A DNA stretch of 64,000 nt from Candidatus Anstonellales archaeon (lineage in GTDB: Archaea > Micrarchaeota > Micrarchaeia > Anstonellales > CG1-02-47-40), in NCBI GenBank assembly GCA_038869735.1, contig JAWCQO010000002.1, positions 62,001 to 126,000 on the forward strand, written 5' to 3'. Under the pieces are notes generated by a model. That model saw only the letters and a list, made by a program, of their open reading frames with translations. It had not been told where the DNA came from and made no database searches. Numbering within the stretch: position 1 is the first letter of the stretch; every line of letters starts with the position of its first letter. Positions 17,184-26,280 of this stretch are shown here, one piece after another. The position numbers and the translations under genes were made by a program.

Positions 17184-17375
17184 ATGGAAAAGTTTAAAGC
17201 ATGTAAAAATTGCAGGACTCTTTTCATAACAGGTTCAACATGTCCACTATGTAACTCAAGTGATATTACTGATAAATATTCAAGTCAAATAATCTTTTTT
17301 GATATAGAAAAGTCCCAAATAGCAAAAAAATTTGGTGCAACGGTTCCCGGAAGATACGCGGTGCGTGTTAGATAG
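17184..17375 (+). CDS. spt4: Transcription elongation factor Spt4 (RpoE'')
   Basis: 63 aa zinc protein. Four cysteines in CKNC...CPLC bind zinc (Cys7, Cys10, Cys20, Cys23). The tail EKSQIAKKFGATVPGRYAVRVR is highly typical of archaeal Spt4. It partners Spt5 to make RNA polymerase processive. It follows rpo7, and eS26 follows 22 nt later, so the three are probably one transcript. GGGTGA at about 17167 is a plausible ribosome site. Spt5 is not in the window. Confidence 0.93.
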   Translation: MEKFKACKNCRTLFITGSTCPLCNSSDITDKYSSQIIFFDIEKSQIAKKFGATVPGRYAVRVR

Positions 17376-17397
17376 TAAACACCAGAGGAGTGTATGC

Positions 17398-17739
17398 ATG
17401 GGAAATAAGAAAAAGAGGGGAAGGGAGCGTTTGCTGAACTGTAGCTCATGCGGTAGGAGAGTACCACGCGATAAGGCAGTTCAGTTTGACCGCACATTAA
17501 TCTTTTCCACAGATATGAAAACAAAAGATGATGTTAAGGTCCTCTCTCGCGTTTCGAACAATTATTGTCCCTCATGTGCAAAAGCAATGAGAATATACGA
17601 AAAGAAAAAGGAGATACTCAGAAAGCGAAGGCAGCTGAGGGAATCAAGGCGGCATTTCAGGCAATCCTTCGGTCAGCAATCTACCTATCCTAAAAATCAG
17701 GAAAGTGGCCAGCCGCATTTTTCAAAAATTTCACAATAG
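17398..17739 (+). CDS. rps26e: Ribosomal protein eS26
   Basis: 113 aa. The ATG 17398 follows GAGGAG (17384-17389) at a proper distance. It starts MGNKKKRGRERLLNCSSCG and has the zinc-binding Cys pairs CSSC and CPSC that characterise S26e, plus the RRVPRDKAV block after the first pair. The C-terminal 40 residues are Arg/Gln-rich. eS26 is part of the small-subunit mRNA exit region in eukaryotes and occurs in only some archaeal groups, so its presence is a useful taxonomic clue. Clustered with rpo7 and spt4. Confidence 0.88.
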   Translation: MGNKKKRGRERLLNCSSCGRRVPRDKAVQFDRTLIFSTDMKTKDDVKVLSRVSNNYCPSCAKAMRIYEKKKEILRKRRQLRESRRHFRQSFGQQSTYPKNQESGQPHFSKISQ

Positions 17740-17784
17740 TTAATTTAATAACAAGATATCACACTATAACATATTAACATATAA

Positions 17785-17802
17785 CGCCATCAAAAAGTGG
17801 CG
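17785..17802 (+). other. Short hairpin in the leader of the DUF1805 gene
   Basis: CGCCAT and GTGGCG can pair (6 bp, last pair T-G) across a 6-nt A-rich loop, 17 nt before the start at 17819. It could be a transcription or translation control hairpin or chance. Confidence 0.3.
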
Positions 17803-17818
17803 TACGTGGGGTGGCGTG

Positions 17819-18118
17819 ATGGAGGAGACGATAAGTTTTGAAGGAAAAAAATATGTAGGCATCCGTCTCCAACTTGGAAACGTCCCTCTTATTATCATCA
17901 AAGCAAAACACGGCTACGTGGCATGCAGCTACATAGACAAAGAGACCGCAGAAAAACTTGGCGACATTGCTTGCTTTGTTTCTGGTGTAAAATCTTACGA
18001 AGATATCCTAAGGGCAAAAATTCGCTCTGCAACGCAATGGGCGGAAGACATAGGAATACGGGAAGGAATGAGCGTTAAAAAAGCACTGGAACTCATAGAC
18101 TCCTATGATGGAAAATAG
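17819..18118 (+). CDS. DUF1805 domain protein
   Basis: 99 aa from ATG 17819 (GTG at 17816 also in frame), after GGGGTGG. The family pattern is clear: GNVPLIIIKAKHGYVACSYID near residue 20, KLGDIACFVSGVKSYEDILRAKI and a C-terminal IREGMSVKKALELID. DUF1805 proteins are small cytosolic archaeal and bacterial proteins of unknown biochemical role. One family residue normally Gly after Cys is Ser here. The gene ends 47 nt before a convergent lipoprotein gene. Confidence 0.85.
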   Translation: MEETISFEGKKYVGIRLQLGNVPLIIIKAKHGYVACSYIDKETAEKLGDIACFVSGVKSYEDILRAKIRSATQWAEDIGIREGMSVKKALELIDSYDGK

Positions 18119-18165
18119 TCTTGTGGTAGATAGACATAAGAACTAGACGCTCTAAGACATTAACA

Positions 18166-18558
18166 TTAAGTAACATAACTTAGGCAATTCAGCACTATTT
18201 GTTGTCGGGCATTCTCATCATCAAAATATCCGGGCTCTAATTCATCGCAGAATCTTCTGTTTCGAGTTGCCTGGGCTAATCTTAAAAGGCAGAGTATGGC
18301 CCCCCTCTTTGCCTCGCCCTCATCATTAATCCTATATTGATTACGAAATTGGAAGATTCCCTTACACGTATCAATTCCTTCTTGTACGTTACCCCTCATC
18401 ATCACGGCATAAGCTGCTAAATTAGAAAAACAGTTTATCCTATTATCCACACCAACAACTTCCATACAGTCTCGCTGCTCATAATTTGTGCATCCTGACA
18501 AAATCACAAAAACAGACAAAGGTAAAAGTAAAATCAAAACCCCGTAACGTGATTTCAC
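18166..18558 (-). CDS. Cysteine-rich putative lipoprotein
   Basis: 130 aa, not recognised. Residues 1-22 form a signal peptide with a lipobox ending LSGC, so Cys23 would be lipidated and the protein anchored outside the cell. Six further Cys (31, 43, 65, 90, 104, 125) could make three disulfides. The mature part is mostly helical. The GTG start overlaps the orc1/cdc6 stop as GTGA, so translation is coupled to a replication initiator, an unexpected pairing for a surface protein. It may simply be hitchhiking. Confidence 0.65.
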   Translation of the reverse strand: MKSRYGVLILLLPLSVFVILSGCTNYEQRDCMEVVGVDNRINCFSNLAAYAVMMRGNVQEGIDTCKGIFQFRNQYRINDEGEAKRGAILCLLRLAQATRNRRFCDELEPGYFDDENARQQIVLNCLSYVT

Positions 18559-19832
18559 AGTGAACCATTCTCCATACTTGTTGTCTTTTCACTATCTCTG
18601 ACAGTATTTTCACTTGCTCCTGATTGCTTTGAGAACGCTTCCTCTACAATTCTTTTCATATCTTCTACTGGATATCCACTTTTTATTAACCTTGTGTGTC
18701 CTCTTATTCCTCTCCCACTCTGCACAGTAGTAATTAAACCCAACATCTCAAGTTCATTTAAATACTCGCGATACCATCGTGCAGATTTTCGTTTTTTACC
18801 AAGCACGGTACATATCTTGCTATACTCCTCGTAAACTTCGCCTGACAGCAAAAAGTTTTCTTCGTTTTCAGACTCTCCAACCCCTATTGTCCCAAGCCGG
18901 GAGTATCTCCCCCCCCGAAGAGATAAATTGGCAACCGCATAGAGCACAAGCCTTTGATTTTCTGGAAGAGTAATTATGGTTTCTTTTACTAAGTCTTCTT
19001 CAACTTTCATACGAGCCTCTTCAACATGTTTATCACTTACCTTATCCGCTCCTTCGCTGTCCGCTATCTCTCCGGCTCGAAGCATAAGTTTTAGGGCATA
19101 CCGCGCATCTCCTGTTTCATTGGCTGCAACTGCTGCTGCAAGGTTTAGAGCAGATTCGTCAAGTGCGCCTTCACGCAACCCAATGCTAGCTCTCTGTTCA
19201 AGTATAGTCCTCATCATTCTTACATCATAGGGAGCAAACGTCATCTCAATCTCACAAAGCGAGCTTCTACTGCGCGGATCTAACAGTTCCTTGAACGATA
19301 GGCGATTTGATATCCCAATAATTGAGATTCCTCCCTGTTTCAATTCGTCGTTTGCGCGCGTTAGCGCGTAAATAAGCTCATTTAAATCCTTAACCATATC
19401 TATCTCGTCCAAAACTACTATGAGTTGTATTTTGTTTTGTGATATCCACTCCAGGAGCTTCTCATATATAAGCGAAATGCCAAAACCTGCTTTCTCGAGT
19501 TCTGGCACAAACGTCTTGGTGATTTTGTGCATCACCTTGTATTTTGAGTTGTAAATGCGACAGTTCAAGTAAAACATTTTTGCATAATAGCTGTTAACTT
19601 CATTTAACTTCCCCATAACATGTTTAACAGAACAAGTCTTACCCGTCCCCGTTTTTCCATATATAAAGAGATTTTGGGCTCTTTTACCCTCAATTGAAGG
19701 CGAGACTGCAACCATTATACCCTCAATTTCTTTCTCTCTAAATGGAAGTATTGCTGGGATATAGTGGGGAGAAAGAACGTCCTTGTTCTTAAATACGCTT
19801 TTCCTCTCAAGCAATTGAGAAAAAGATGGCAT
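18555..19832 (-). CDS. cdc6: Orc1/Cdc6 replication initiator
   Basis: 425 aa AAA+ ATPase that binds origins and helps load MCM. The N-terminal block SPHYIPAILPFREKEI is typical. Walker A is YGKTGTGKT (59-66), Walker B VVLDEID near 140, sensor 1 GISNRLSF and sensor 2 GDARYALKLM. The C-terminal winged helix (about 290-395) binds DNA and includes the ARWYREYLNELEMLGLI block. The start is supported by GGAGAGGG 8 nt upstream. Archaeal origins usually lie next to cdc6, but no clear ORB repeats were found in the 114-nt divergent gap to sepF. The tail after residue 400 is low-complexity. Confidence 0.94.
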   Translation of the reverse strand: MPSFSQLLERKSVFKNKDVLSPHYIPAILPFREKEIEGIMVAVSPSIEGKRAQNLFIYGKTGTGKTCSVKHVMGKLNEVNSYYAKMFYLNCRIYNSKYKVMHKITKTFVPELEKAGFGISLIYEKLLEWISQNKIQLIVVLDEIDMVKDLNELIYALTRANDELKQGGISIIGISNRLSFKELLDPRSRSSLCEIEMTFAPYDVRMMRTILEQRASIGLREGALDESALNLAAAVAANETGDARYALKLMLRAGEIADSEGADKVSDKHVEEARMKVEEDLVKETIITLPENQRLVLYAVANLSLRGGRYSRLGTIGVGESENEENFLLSGEVYEEYSKICTVLGKKRKSARWYREYLNELEMLGLITTVQSGRGIRGHTRLIKSGYPVEDMKRIVEEAFSKQSGASENTVRDSEKTTSMENGSL

Positions 19833-19946
19833 ATCCTACCCTCTCCATTTCTATCTCTCCCACGCAAGCAAACATTTATTAAGAAAAGCCTTATTAATCC
19901 TTTCCGTTTAATCATCATGGCTTATATTTGCTTTGAGGTGACCAAT

Positions 19947-20312
19947 ATGGGGATTTTTGAGAAAATCTCAAGGGGTTTGGGGCTTGGACGTGATATGAAT
20001 ATAGAAGAGTATATGGACACAGTTGAGATGGAAAATGTAGACGTCCTTCACGAAGCAGCCGACTTCTATGTAAAGCCGATAGCCTTGGAATCAGAGGAGG
20101 ACATCTCAGTTATTCAGGACGAGCTTAAGAAAAAAAACATAATACTCCTCAACGTAACCCCTATCTCTAAACAGCCAAATCGCCTAAAGCGGATAATAGA
20201 TGAGCTTAAGACTTACATTACAAAGACAAATGGCGATATTGCGCGGATTGACAACGATAAAATTCTGCTAACTCCTTCAAAAGTAAAAATAGTAAAAAGC
20301 AGGCGTAAGTAA
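19947..20312 (+). CDS. sepF: Cell division protein SepF
   Basis: 121 aa from ATG 19947, set by GAGGTGACC just upstream. In archaea SepF anchors FtsZ to the membrane. The first 16 residues (MGIFEKISRGLGLGR) form an amphipathic helix for membrane binding. The C-terminal domain contains YVKPIALESEEDISVIQDEL and ILLNVTPIS, the beta-strand core, and ends in a basic KIVKSRRK. No FtsZ gene is in the window. It diverges from cdc6, which pairs a division gene with a replication initiator. Confidence 0.85.
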   Translation: MGIFEKISRGLGLGRDMNIEEYMDTVEMENVDVLHEAADFYVKPIALESEEDISVIQDELKKKNIILLNVTPISKQPNRLKRIIDELKTYITKTNGDIARIDNDKILLTPSKVKIVKSRRK

Positions 20313-20453
20313 TTCTTCTTCCTTTTCTTTTTGTTTATCTACCACTTCATTTAAGCAACCTATGCTATTATCATAAAATTGCATTCTATCACGTCTTCTC
20401 GCCTTATGACCTTACTTTTTCCCAGCAAATACCTAATATTTCCTGCTTTTGTC

Positions 20454-21122
20454 CTACTCTTCCTTAAAACCAAATTTTCCAATCATCTTAACAAAAATAA
20501 CAGGCAAAATACTCGTAGATTGCCCACCTTCCCCCTTCTTTTCATACAAAACCAAGTCTTGGTATACATCACCAACAGGGATTACCATCTTTCCATTTTC
20601 CTTTAGCTGAGAGATAAGTGGCGGAGGTATCTCTGGAGCCGCTGCACCTGCAATTATCCTATCATAAGGCGAATTTTTCCCATAACCGAGTGTACCATCA
20701 CCAAGAACAAATTTAATGTTCTTTGCATATGAAAATGCAGACAAGCATTTTTTTGCCATACTAAGCAGTTCTTTCTTTCTCTCTATTGTTGTTACCCTAC
20801 CATCTTTTCCAACGAGGAAAGAGAGGATAGCAGCAACATATCCACTCCCCGTGCCAATGTCAAGTACATTCATTCCTTCCCTAACATCAAGCCTTTCAAG
20901 TGAAAACGCAACTACACTTGGAGCCGATATGGTTTGTCCGTAGCCAATTGGTAGTGGCATATCCTCATAAGCCTGTGCCGAGTATTCGGGACGAACAAAC
21001 TTTTCTCGCGGTACTTCAAGAAGCGCCCTTGCAACCCTTTCTTTACAATATCCCTTCAATATAAGAGATTCAACAAGTTCTTTATTTTTATTTATCTTAT
21101 CTATCAACAAGCACCACCGCAT
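20454..21122 (-). CDS. pcm: Protein-L-isoaspartate O-methyltransferase
   Basis: 222 aa SAM-dependent repair methyltransferase for isoaspartyl residues in aged proteins. Blocks in order: VPREKFVRPEYSAQAYEDMPLPIG, then the substrate-binding GYGQTISAPSVVA, motif I VLDIGTGSGYVAAIL and motif II YDRIIAGAAAPEIPPPL. ATG 21122 overlaps the end of trmJ by 19 nt. TTG codons at 21110 and 21107 are alternatives. It belongs to the minus-strand run tsaC-trmJ-pcm. The product releases SAH, which the deaminase/hydrolase cluster at 52-56 kb would clear. Confidence 0.93.
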   Translation of the reverse strand: MRWCLLIDKINKNKELVESLILKGYCKERVARALLEVPREKFVRPEYSAQAYEDMPLPIGYGQTISAPSVVAFSLERLDVREGMNVLDIGTGSGYVAAILSFLVGKDGRVTTIERKKELLSMAKKCLSAFSYAKNIKFVLGDGTLGYGKNSPYDRIIAGAAAPEIPPPLISQLKENGKMVIPVGDVYQDLVLYEKKGEGGQSTSILPVIFVKMIGKFGFKEE

Positions 21123-21799
21123 TTATTTATAACCCTTCTAAAAACTCCAAGGATGCACGCATTCTCAATTTTTGTTGGTTGCGCCCTACCTAAAACCCTT
21201 CTAAATGCACAAGCCGTTTTTTGAGGATTGTTAAGTCCACCTTCAATCGCCATCTTCTCAAAAAACTTAACTGCCTGTTCCCTTTCCTTATATGTTGCAA
21301 GTTCAGCTCTCTTCTCTAAACGCAACTTAGACAGCTCATACAACACAATAGCAACAGCGTGAGAGACATTCATAACAGGATATATGTGATGAGTTGGGAC
21401 GTGTATCATCATTTCACAAAGTTCAATTTCACTTTCTTTTAGTCCTATGCTCTCCCGTCCAAAGAGGACGGCCATTTTTCCCTGTCTTTTCATTTTTGAA
21501 AATTCTTTTAGTGAAATAGGTTGTCTAATGATGTGCTTGTGCCGTCTAAGTATTCCTGTAGTACCAACTACACTATCACAACCTGCTACAGCTTCCTCTA
21601 ATTTAGCAACGATTCTTGCGTTTTCCAACACATCCAAGGCGTGCTTTGCATACTTCCTGGCTTCCAAGCCTATCTCACAGCGTGGCCTTACTAAATAAAG
21701 TTCATAAAATCCAAAGTTTTTCATTGCCCTCGCACAGTGGCCAATGTTAATCTGATGTTCTGGTTCAACAAGCACAACCCTAAGAAGCTTTTTAAGCAT
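21104..21799 (-). CDS. trmJ: tRNA 2'-O-methyltransferase of the TrmJ/SpoU family
   Basis: 231 aa from ATG 21799, where the product begins MLKKLLRVVLVEPEHQINIG. A longer reading to 21814 adds five residues. SPOUT methyltransferase with the trefoil knot blocks: NIGHCARAMKNFGF (motif 1), VLFGRESIGLKESEIELC (motif 2) and HIYPVMNVSHAVAIVLYEL (motif 3). These match TrmJ, which methylates position 32 of tRNA. A C-terminal helical extension of about 70 residues follows. The gene overlaps pcm, so the two are co-expressed. Confidence 0.88.
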   Translation of the reverse strand: MLKKLLRVVLVEPEHQINIGHCARAMKNFGFYELYLVRPRCEIGLEARKYAKHALDVLENARIVAKLEEAVAGCDSVVGTTGILRRHKHIIRQPISLKEFSKMKRQGKMAVLFGRESIGLKESEIELCEMMIHVPTHHIYPVMNVSHAVAIVLYELSKLRLEKRAELATYKEREQAVKFFEKMAIEGGLNNPQKTACAFRRVLGRAQPTKIENACILGVFRRVINKCGGAC

Positions 21800-21856
21800 A
21801 TGAAAACACACCAAACTATCTGACTCTGTCTCTATTTATCTGATGAGATATTTTTA

Positions 21857-22426
21857 TTATCTAATAACACGCCCCTCTACAAGATCGATTATCGTGGACG
21901 GCTTTCCATATTCACATGGTCCTGAGTCAATTGCTACTGAAACGGATTCAATTATGCTTTTTTCAATGTCATTAAAAGAGGCAGGAGGATTTCTTTTGCT
22001 GATATTTGCGCTTGTAGTTACAACAGGCACTCTACAATGCTTTAGAAGTAATTCACAGAAGGCATGTTTTGGGATTCGAACGCCAAGCTTCCTGTTGGCT
22101 GATGCAGGAATTTCTCTTCCAGTCCTACATTTAAGTATAAGAGTATATGGGCCCGGCAGGTACTTTCTCAAATATTGCATCTGTTTATCGTCTACTATGC
22201 AATAGTCCTCAATCATCTTGATGTCTGCCATCATAACTGACAATGGCGCCTGTCTGTCCCTCCTCTTGACCTCATAAACCCGTCTCACTGCTTCAGTATT
22301 CGTTGCGTCACATCCTATCCCATAAAGAGTGTCTGTCGGATAAACGATAAGCTTCCCCGTCAACACCGCACGCGCGGCCTGAAGCACCGCTCTCCGAGGT
22401 TCCTTAAGAAAAGATACCACGACCAT
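21857..22426 (-). CDS. tsaC: Threonylcarbamoyl-AMP synthase (TsaC/Sua5, YrdC domain)
   Basis: 189 aa single YrdC domain. Makes threonylcarbamoyl-AMP from threonine, bicarbonate and ATP for the t6A37 modification of ANN-decoding tRNAs. Visible blocks: VYPTDTLYGIGCDATN, KRRDRQAPLSVMM (the K-R-x4-P-L core), LPGPYTLIL and GVRIPKH, then TTSANISKRNPPAS. Its length is that of TsaC without the Sua5 C-terminal domain. A TATA-like GCATTTATAAGG (minus strand, near 22450-22461) is about 27 nt upstream. KEOPS genes are not in the window. Confidence 0.93.
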   Translation of the reverse strand: MVVVSFLKEPRRAVLQAARAVLTGKLIVYPTDTLYGIGCDATNTEAVRRVYEVKRRDRQAPLSVMMADIKMIEDYCIVDDKQMQYLRKYLPGPYTLILKCRTGREIPASANRKLGVRIPKHAFCELLLKHCRVPVVTTSANISKRNPPASFNDIEKSIIESVSVAIDSGPCEYGKPSTIIDLVEGRVIR

Positions 22427-22586
22427 ATCTCTCTATCCAACTAAAAGACTCCTTATAAATGCAAGAACTTGACATAACAAACGACTGTCACTCTCCATTC
22501 GTACGCTTCCATTTCCTCTCCTAACACTTAACCAAAAACATACCCATGCCGTTTTTGTCCGTTTTTAATGTAAGCCACATTTTGCT

Positions 22587-24170
22587 TTACCTCTCCCTGA
22601 CGTCAATTTTTGCTCCAATGACTTTCTCAAGCTCCTTTATTGCCCCTCCCTTCTTGCCTATAATTTTTGGTATATCCTTCCGTCTTAGACCAATTATCAC
22701 CCGGTTTCCACGAAATTCAATCTCAAAACCTCCCTTTACCCTTCCACTTAATAGCTTCTCAAGCTTTCGAGCCACTTCATCTTCATCTATAATTCGACGA
22801 GATAGACTTCTCCTTTCCATCTCTTCAGAAATAGGAAGAACAACTGTCTCTTCTCCAAATTTGTATATCTCATACTTCAACTTTTCAGTTTCAAAATCTT
22901 TTACCTCAATTACTGGTCTTGCTAAATCCTCCTCTGTCATTCCGGTAGGAACCTTAACTTTTAGCTCCATTGAATAGACTTCAGCTACCTCCCCTCCCCG
23001 TATCATTATTATGGTATCTATCACTTGTGGAATCATCCCAAGTTCAATCCTATTGATAAATCTCTGGACAGCATCTATTGTCCTGTTTGCATGCAATACC
23101 CCAACAAGTCCAATTCCAGCCATCCGCATATCTGCATAAATGTTGAAATCATCACTCTTTCTCATTTCATCATATACGGAGTAGTCTGGTCTCACAAGTA
23201 GCACTATGTCATTTGTAAGCTCAAACTTGCCCTCAAGCGGTGCGTATTGAGTAACCTCGTCACCAACTTGAAGGTCTCTTGGAGACTCCATGGTTTTTAC
23301 AATTTTTCCACACGAAGAATAATAGTTAGCAAGAGCAGCGGCAAACGTGCTTTTACCGCTTCCGGGTGGTCCACATACGATTATTCCTTCTGCAGTTCCA
23401 TCCAACCTTTCGCGGAGCTTTTTGCTCATATCATAATCCTCAAGTTTTCTGCTTAGTATGGGTCGAACAGCAGTAATCTCAAACCCATCTGAGAATGGAG
23501 GTTTAGTGATTACAATCCTGTACTTACCCATCTGAATTACCGTTGCCCCTTCTCGGTCTATTTCTAAGTAATATTCCTTGTTTCTTTCGGTTGCTTCAAC
23601 AATTTCAGTTGCCATTCTGCGAATATCATTTGTTGTTAACTTTTGATCCCCCACTTTAGCAAGACGAAAATTTCCCGGCTTTCCGATCTTCGCCATCGGA
23701 CATGCTCCGGCTCTCAAGTGAACAGACATTGTCTCATTTGAAAAATATTTTTCAAAAGCCAGCTCACTGACCTGCTCTCGAGCTTTGAGATAAATGACTT
23801 CAATGTCCTCTACCCTCGCAATCTCTGCCTGAACCGTATCCCCTGTAATCAAAACTGCCCCAAGCTGTTTTGCAAGTCCTCTTATGAGCGCATCAATTTC
23901 TCCCTTTTTTGCAAATTCAATACTTCGTGGGTCTGGTCTCTCTCCTCGAATTTCAACTACAATGCCCGTTTCCTCTCCAATCTCCCTTAACCTCTTTAAA
24001 ACCGCAAGACCAGCGAATCCAACCTCTCTCTTACAATTAGCCTGATGTTCTATCTCAGCTATCGAAGCTGCAGGTATAACCAACGTTCCTGAAAGTCCAG
24101 CTGAGCGCACAAGCTCTATTATTCTTCCGTTTACTATAACTGATGTGTCGCATACAAAAACTTCAGGCAT
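22587..24170 (-). CDS. PINA-type ATPase (PIN, PilT-like ATPase and KH domains)
   Basis: 527 aa. An N-terminal PIN domain has acidic residues Asp8, Glu39, Asp93 and Asp111. A hexameric PilT/VirB11-like ATPase follows with Walker A GPPGSGKST (267-275), the Asp box VRPDYSVYDEMR and Walker B-like region ADMRMAGIGLVGVLHA. A KH domain lies near residue 480-525 with the GKKGG loop. This domain order defines archaeal PINA, which in Sulfolobus interacts with the Holliday-junction resolvase Hjc and promotes branch migration. It is divergent from uvrB with a 107-nt gap, so both neighbours act on DNA. Confidence 0.9.
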   Translation of the reverse strand: MPEVFVCDTSVIVNGRIIELVRSAGLSGTLVIPAASIAEIEHQANCKREVGFAGLAVLKRLREIGEETGIVVEIRGERPDPRSIEFAKKGEIDALIRGLAKQLGAVLITGDTVQAEIARVEDIEVIYLKAREQVSELAFEKYFSNETMSVHLRAGACPMAKIGKPGNFRLAKVGDQKLTTNDIRRMATEIVEATERNKEYYLEIDREGATVIQMGKYRIVITKPPFSDGFEITAVRPILSRKLEDYDMSKKLRERLDGTAEGIIVCGPPGSGKSTFAAALANYYSSCGKIVKTMESPRDLQVGDEVTQYAPLEGKFELTNDIVLLVRPDYSVYDEMRKSDDFNIYADMRMAGIGLVGVLHANRTIDAVQRFINRIELGMIPQVIDTIIMIRGGEVAEVYSMELKVKVPTGMTEEDLARPVIEVKDFETEKLKYEIYKFGEETVVLPISEEMERRSLSRRIIDEDEVARKLEKLLSGRVKGGFEIEFRGNRVIIGLRRKDIPKIIGKKGGAIKELEKVIGAKIDVRER

Positions 24171-24239
24171 CTAAAAGCACCCATTCACTTTAAATCTCAT
24201 ATACCTTAAAAACCCCCTACCTGCGGACCGCACCCTAGC

Positions 24240-24255
24240 TAAAATTTATTATCTC
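24240..24255 (+). promoter_or_regulatory. TATA-like box of uvrB
   Basis: TAAAATTTATTATCTC is centred about 30 nt before ATG 24278, which is consistent with a leaderless or nearly leaderless mRNA for uvrB. No Shine-Dalgarno precedes the ATG. Confidence 0.4.
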
Positions 24256-24277
24256 AAAAATCAAAATTAAAACCCCT

Positions 24278-26221
24278 ATGGTGCATTATTCCCTTCGCTC
24301 TGACTTCAAACCAACCGGAGACCAGCCAAAGGCAATAGAAGAGTTGGTTAGGGGACTTGATGGAAGAAGTAAACAAACTCTCCTTGGAGTAACTGGCTCT
24401 GGAAAAACGTTTACAATTGCAAACGTAGCCTATCGAACAAATCGTAGCATGCTTGTCATCTCACACAATAAAACTCTCGCTGCCCAACTCTATTCTGAAT
24501 TTAAAGGGTTCTTTCCAAAAAATAAGGTAGGTTATTTTGTCTCCTACTATGATTACTATCAACCGGAGAGCTATATCCCGCAAACGGATACTTACATCGA
24601 AAAGGACGCAAAGATAAATGAAAAAATAGAAAGAATGAGGCTAAATGCAACGGCTCATCTCATGACTGAAGGGCCGAGCATCATAGTTGCTACGGTTTCC
24701 TGTATTTATGGCATCGGCTCTCCGGATGAGTGGAGAAAAATGAGTTTAGCTCTAAAAGTGGGACAGGACACACCAAGAAGTTCACTTATTGCTCGACTTA
24801 TTGCGATGCAATACGAGCGAAATGATATCGCTCTTGCTCCTGGTAAATTTAGGGTCCAGGGAGAAACAATTGATATCATTCCAGGCTACTCTGACGAAAT
24901 CGTGCGGTTATCACTTAACGACGGAACAATTGAAAGAATTTCCATCCTCGACCCTCTCAATATGAATGTTATTCAAAGACAATCGGACATTCTTCTTTTT
25001 CCAGCCAAACATTACCTGGTGCCAGAATCTGCAAAAGAGCGAGCACTTCGTGAAATTGAACTTGAGCTGGAGCAGCGCCTTCCAGAACTTGATGAACTTT
25101 GCGCTCATCGATTGCGCACCCGCACAAAATATGATATTGAACTAATACGGGAGATGGGGTACTGTAACGGAATTGAGAACTATTCACGCCATTTTGACGG
25201 AAGAAGCCCCGGTCAACCTCCATATACTCTGCTTGACTTCCTCCCTAAGGACGCAATAATAGTTATAGATGAATCCCACGTCACTATACCTCAACTTCAT
25301 GGAATGTTCAGAGGAGACAAAACGAGAAAGAAAAACCTAGTGGATTACGGATTTAGGCTCCCTTCAGCATATGATAATCGGCCGCTCAAGTTTGAGGAGT
25401 TTGAAGAAAAGGTTTCTAATCACGACTTAATCTTCGTTTCCGCAACCCCGGGTGAGTATGAGAAGAGCCACTCCTCCCAGATAGTTGAGCAACTTGTTCG
25501 ACCAACCGGCCTCCTAGACCCTTATGTTGAGGTGAGAGGCACCCACAACCAAATAGAAGACCTCATCCACGAAATTAAATTAAGGAGAGATAGAGACGAG
25601 CGCGTATTGGTAACGACACTTACAAAAAGGATGGCTGAAGATTTATCAGAGAGACTTATCCAAGCCGGAATTCGCGCAAGATACATGCATTCAGAAATAG
25701 AAACATTAAAGAGAAATCAACTTATAAGACAGCTGAGATTAGGCGAATTCGACTGTATTGTAGGAATAAACCTCCTGCGTGAGGGATTGGATATTCCTGA
25801 GGTGAGCCTCGTTGCTATTCTCGATGCTGACAAAGAGGGATTCCTCAGAAACGAGACAAGTCTTATCCAGACCATTGGAAGAGCTGCGAGGAATGTAAAT
25901 GGAACTGCCATAATGTATGCAGAGAAAAAAACGCCAGCCATCTTGGCAGCAGTTCTTGAAACTAATCGGAGAAGGCGAGTGCAAGAAGAATACAACAAAA
26001 AGAATAATATTGTTCCAAGGAGCATTGTAAAAGATATCCCTGTACAGATAACGATTGAGTTTGAAGAGAAAGAAAGAAGAGTAAGCAGAGCTGAGATAAA
26101 ACGTCAGATAATCATCCTAGAAGAAAAGATGAACGAAGCGGCAGAAAGGCTTGATTTTGAAGAAGCAATAGACCTCCGAGATAAGATAACAGAACTCAAA
26201 AGAAAAATGGCAAGGATGTAA
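24278..26221 (+). CDS. uvrB: Excinuclease ABC subunit B
   Basis: 647 aa helicase-like damage-verification subunit. N-terminal GDQPKAIEELVRGL and Walker A GVTGSGKTFTIAN, the beta-hairpin FVSYYDYYQPESYIPQTDTYIEKDA (split: YYDYYQPE, YIPQTDTYIEKDA) that inserts into damaged DNA, DESH box VIDESHVTIPQL, motif VI QTIGRAARN. The C-terminal UVR helix pair (about 605-647) that binds UvrC is intact. UvrABC is a bacterial system found in some archaea after transfer, so this cluster is a likely horizontal acquisition. uvrA starts 59 nt after it. Confidence 0.97.
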   Translation: MVHYSLRSDFKPTGDQPKAIEELVRGLDGRSKQTLLGVTGSGKTFTIANVAYRTNRSMLVISHNKTLAAQLYSEFKGFFPKNKVGYFVSYYDYYQPESYIPQTDTYIEKDAKINEKIERMRLNATAHLMTEGPSIIVATVSCIYGIGSPDEWRKMSLALKVGQDTPRSSLIARLIAMQYERNDIALAPGKFRVQGETIDIIPGYSDEIVRLSLNDGTIERISILDPLNMNVIQRQSDILLFPAKHYLVPESAKERALREIELELEQRLPELDELCAHRLRTRTKYDIELIREMGYCNGIENYSRHFDGRSPGQPPYTLLDFLPKDAIIVIDESHVTIPQLHGMFRGDKTRKKNLVDYGFRLPSAYDNRPLKFEEFEEKVSNHDLIFVSATPGEYEKSHSSQIVEQLVRPTGLLDPYVEVRGTHNQIEDLIHEIKLRRDRDERVLVTTLTKRMAEDLSERLIQAGIRARYMHSEIETLKRNQLIRQLRLGEFDCIVGINLLREGLDIPEVSLVAILDADKEGFLRNETSLIQTIGRAARNVNGTAIMYAEKKTPAILAAVLETNRRRRVQEEYNKKNNIVPRSIVKDIPVQITIEFEEKERRVSRAEIKRQIIILEEKMNEAAERLDFEEAIDLRDKITELKRKMARM

Positions 26222-26280
26222 AAGCAACCAACAAATAATTACGTTTATGTAATCTTTAGTAAGTTTAAAGGCGAGTTTAG

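Noticed and set aside
17436-17485. tRNA-like D-arm sequence (TAGCTCATGCGGTAGGAGAG)
   Set aside because: It lies inside the eS26 coding frame, where it encodes the zinc-finger region, and has no matching anticodon and T arms or acceptor stem.
19833-19946. Replication origin beside cdc6
   Set aside because: Archaeal origins often lie here, but I could not find ORB-like repeats or a long A+T unwinding element in this 114-nt gap; a skew calculation would be needed.
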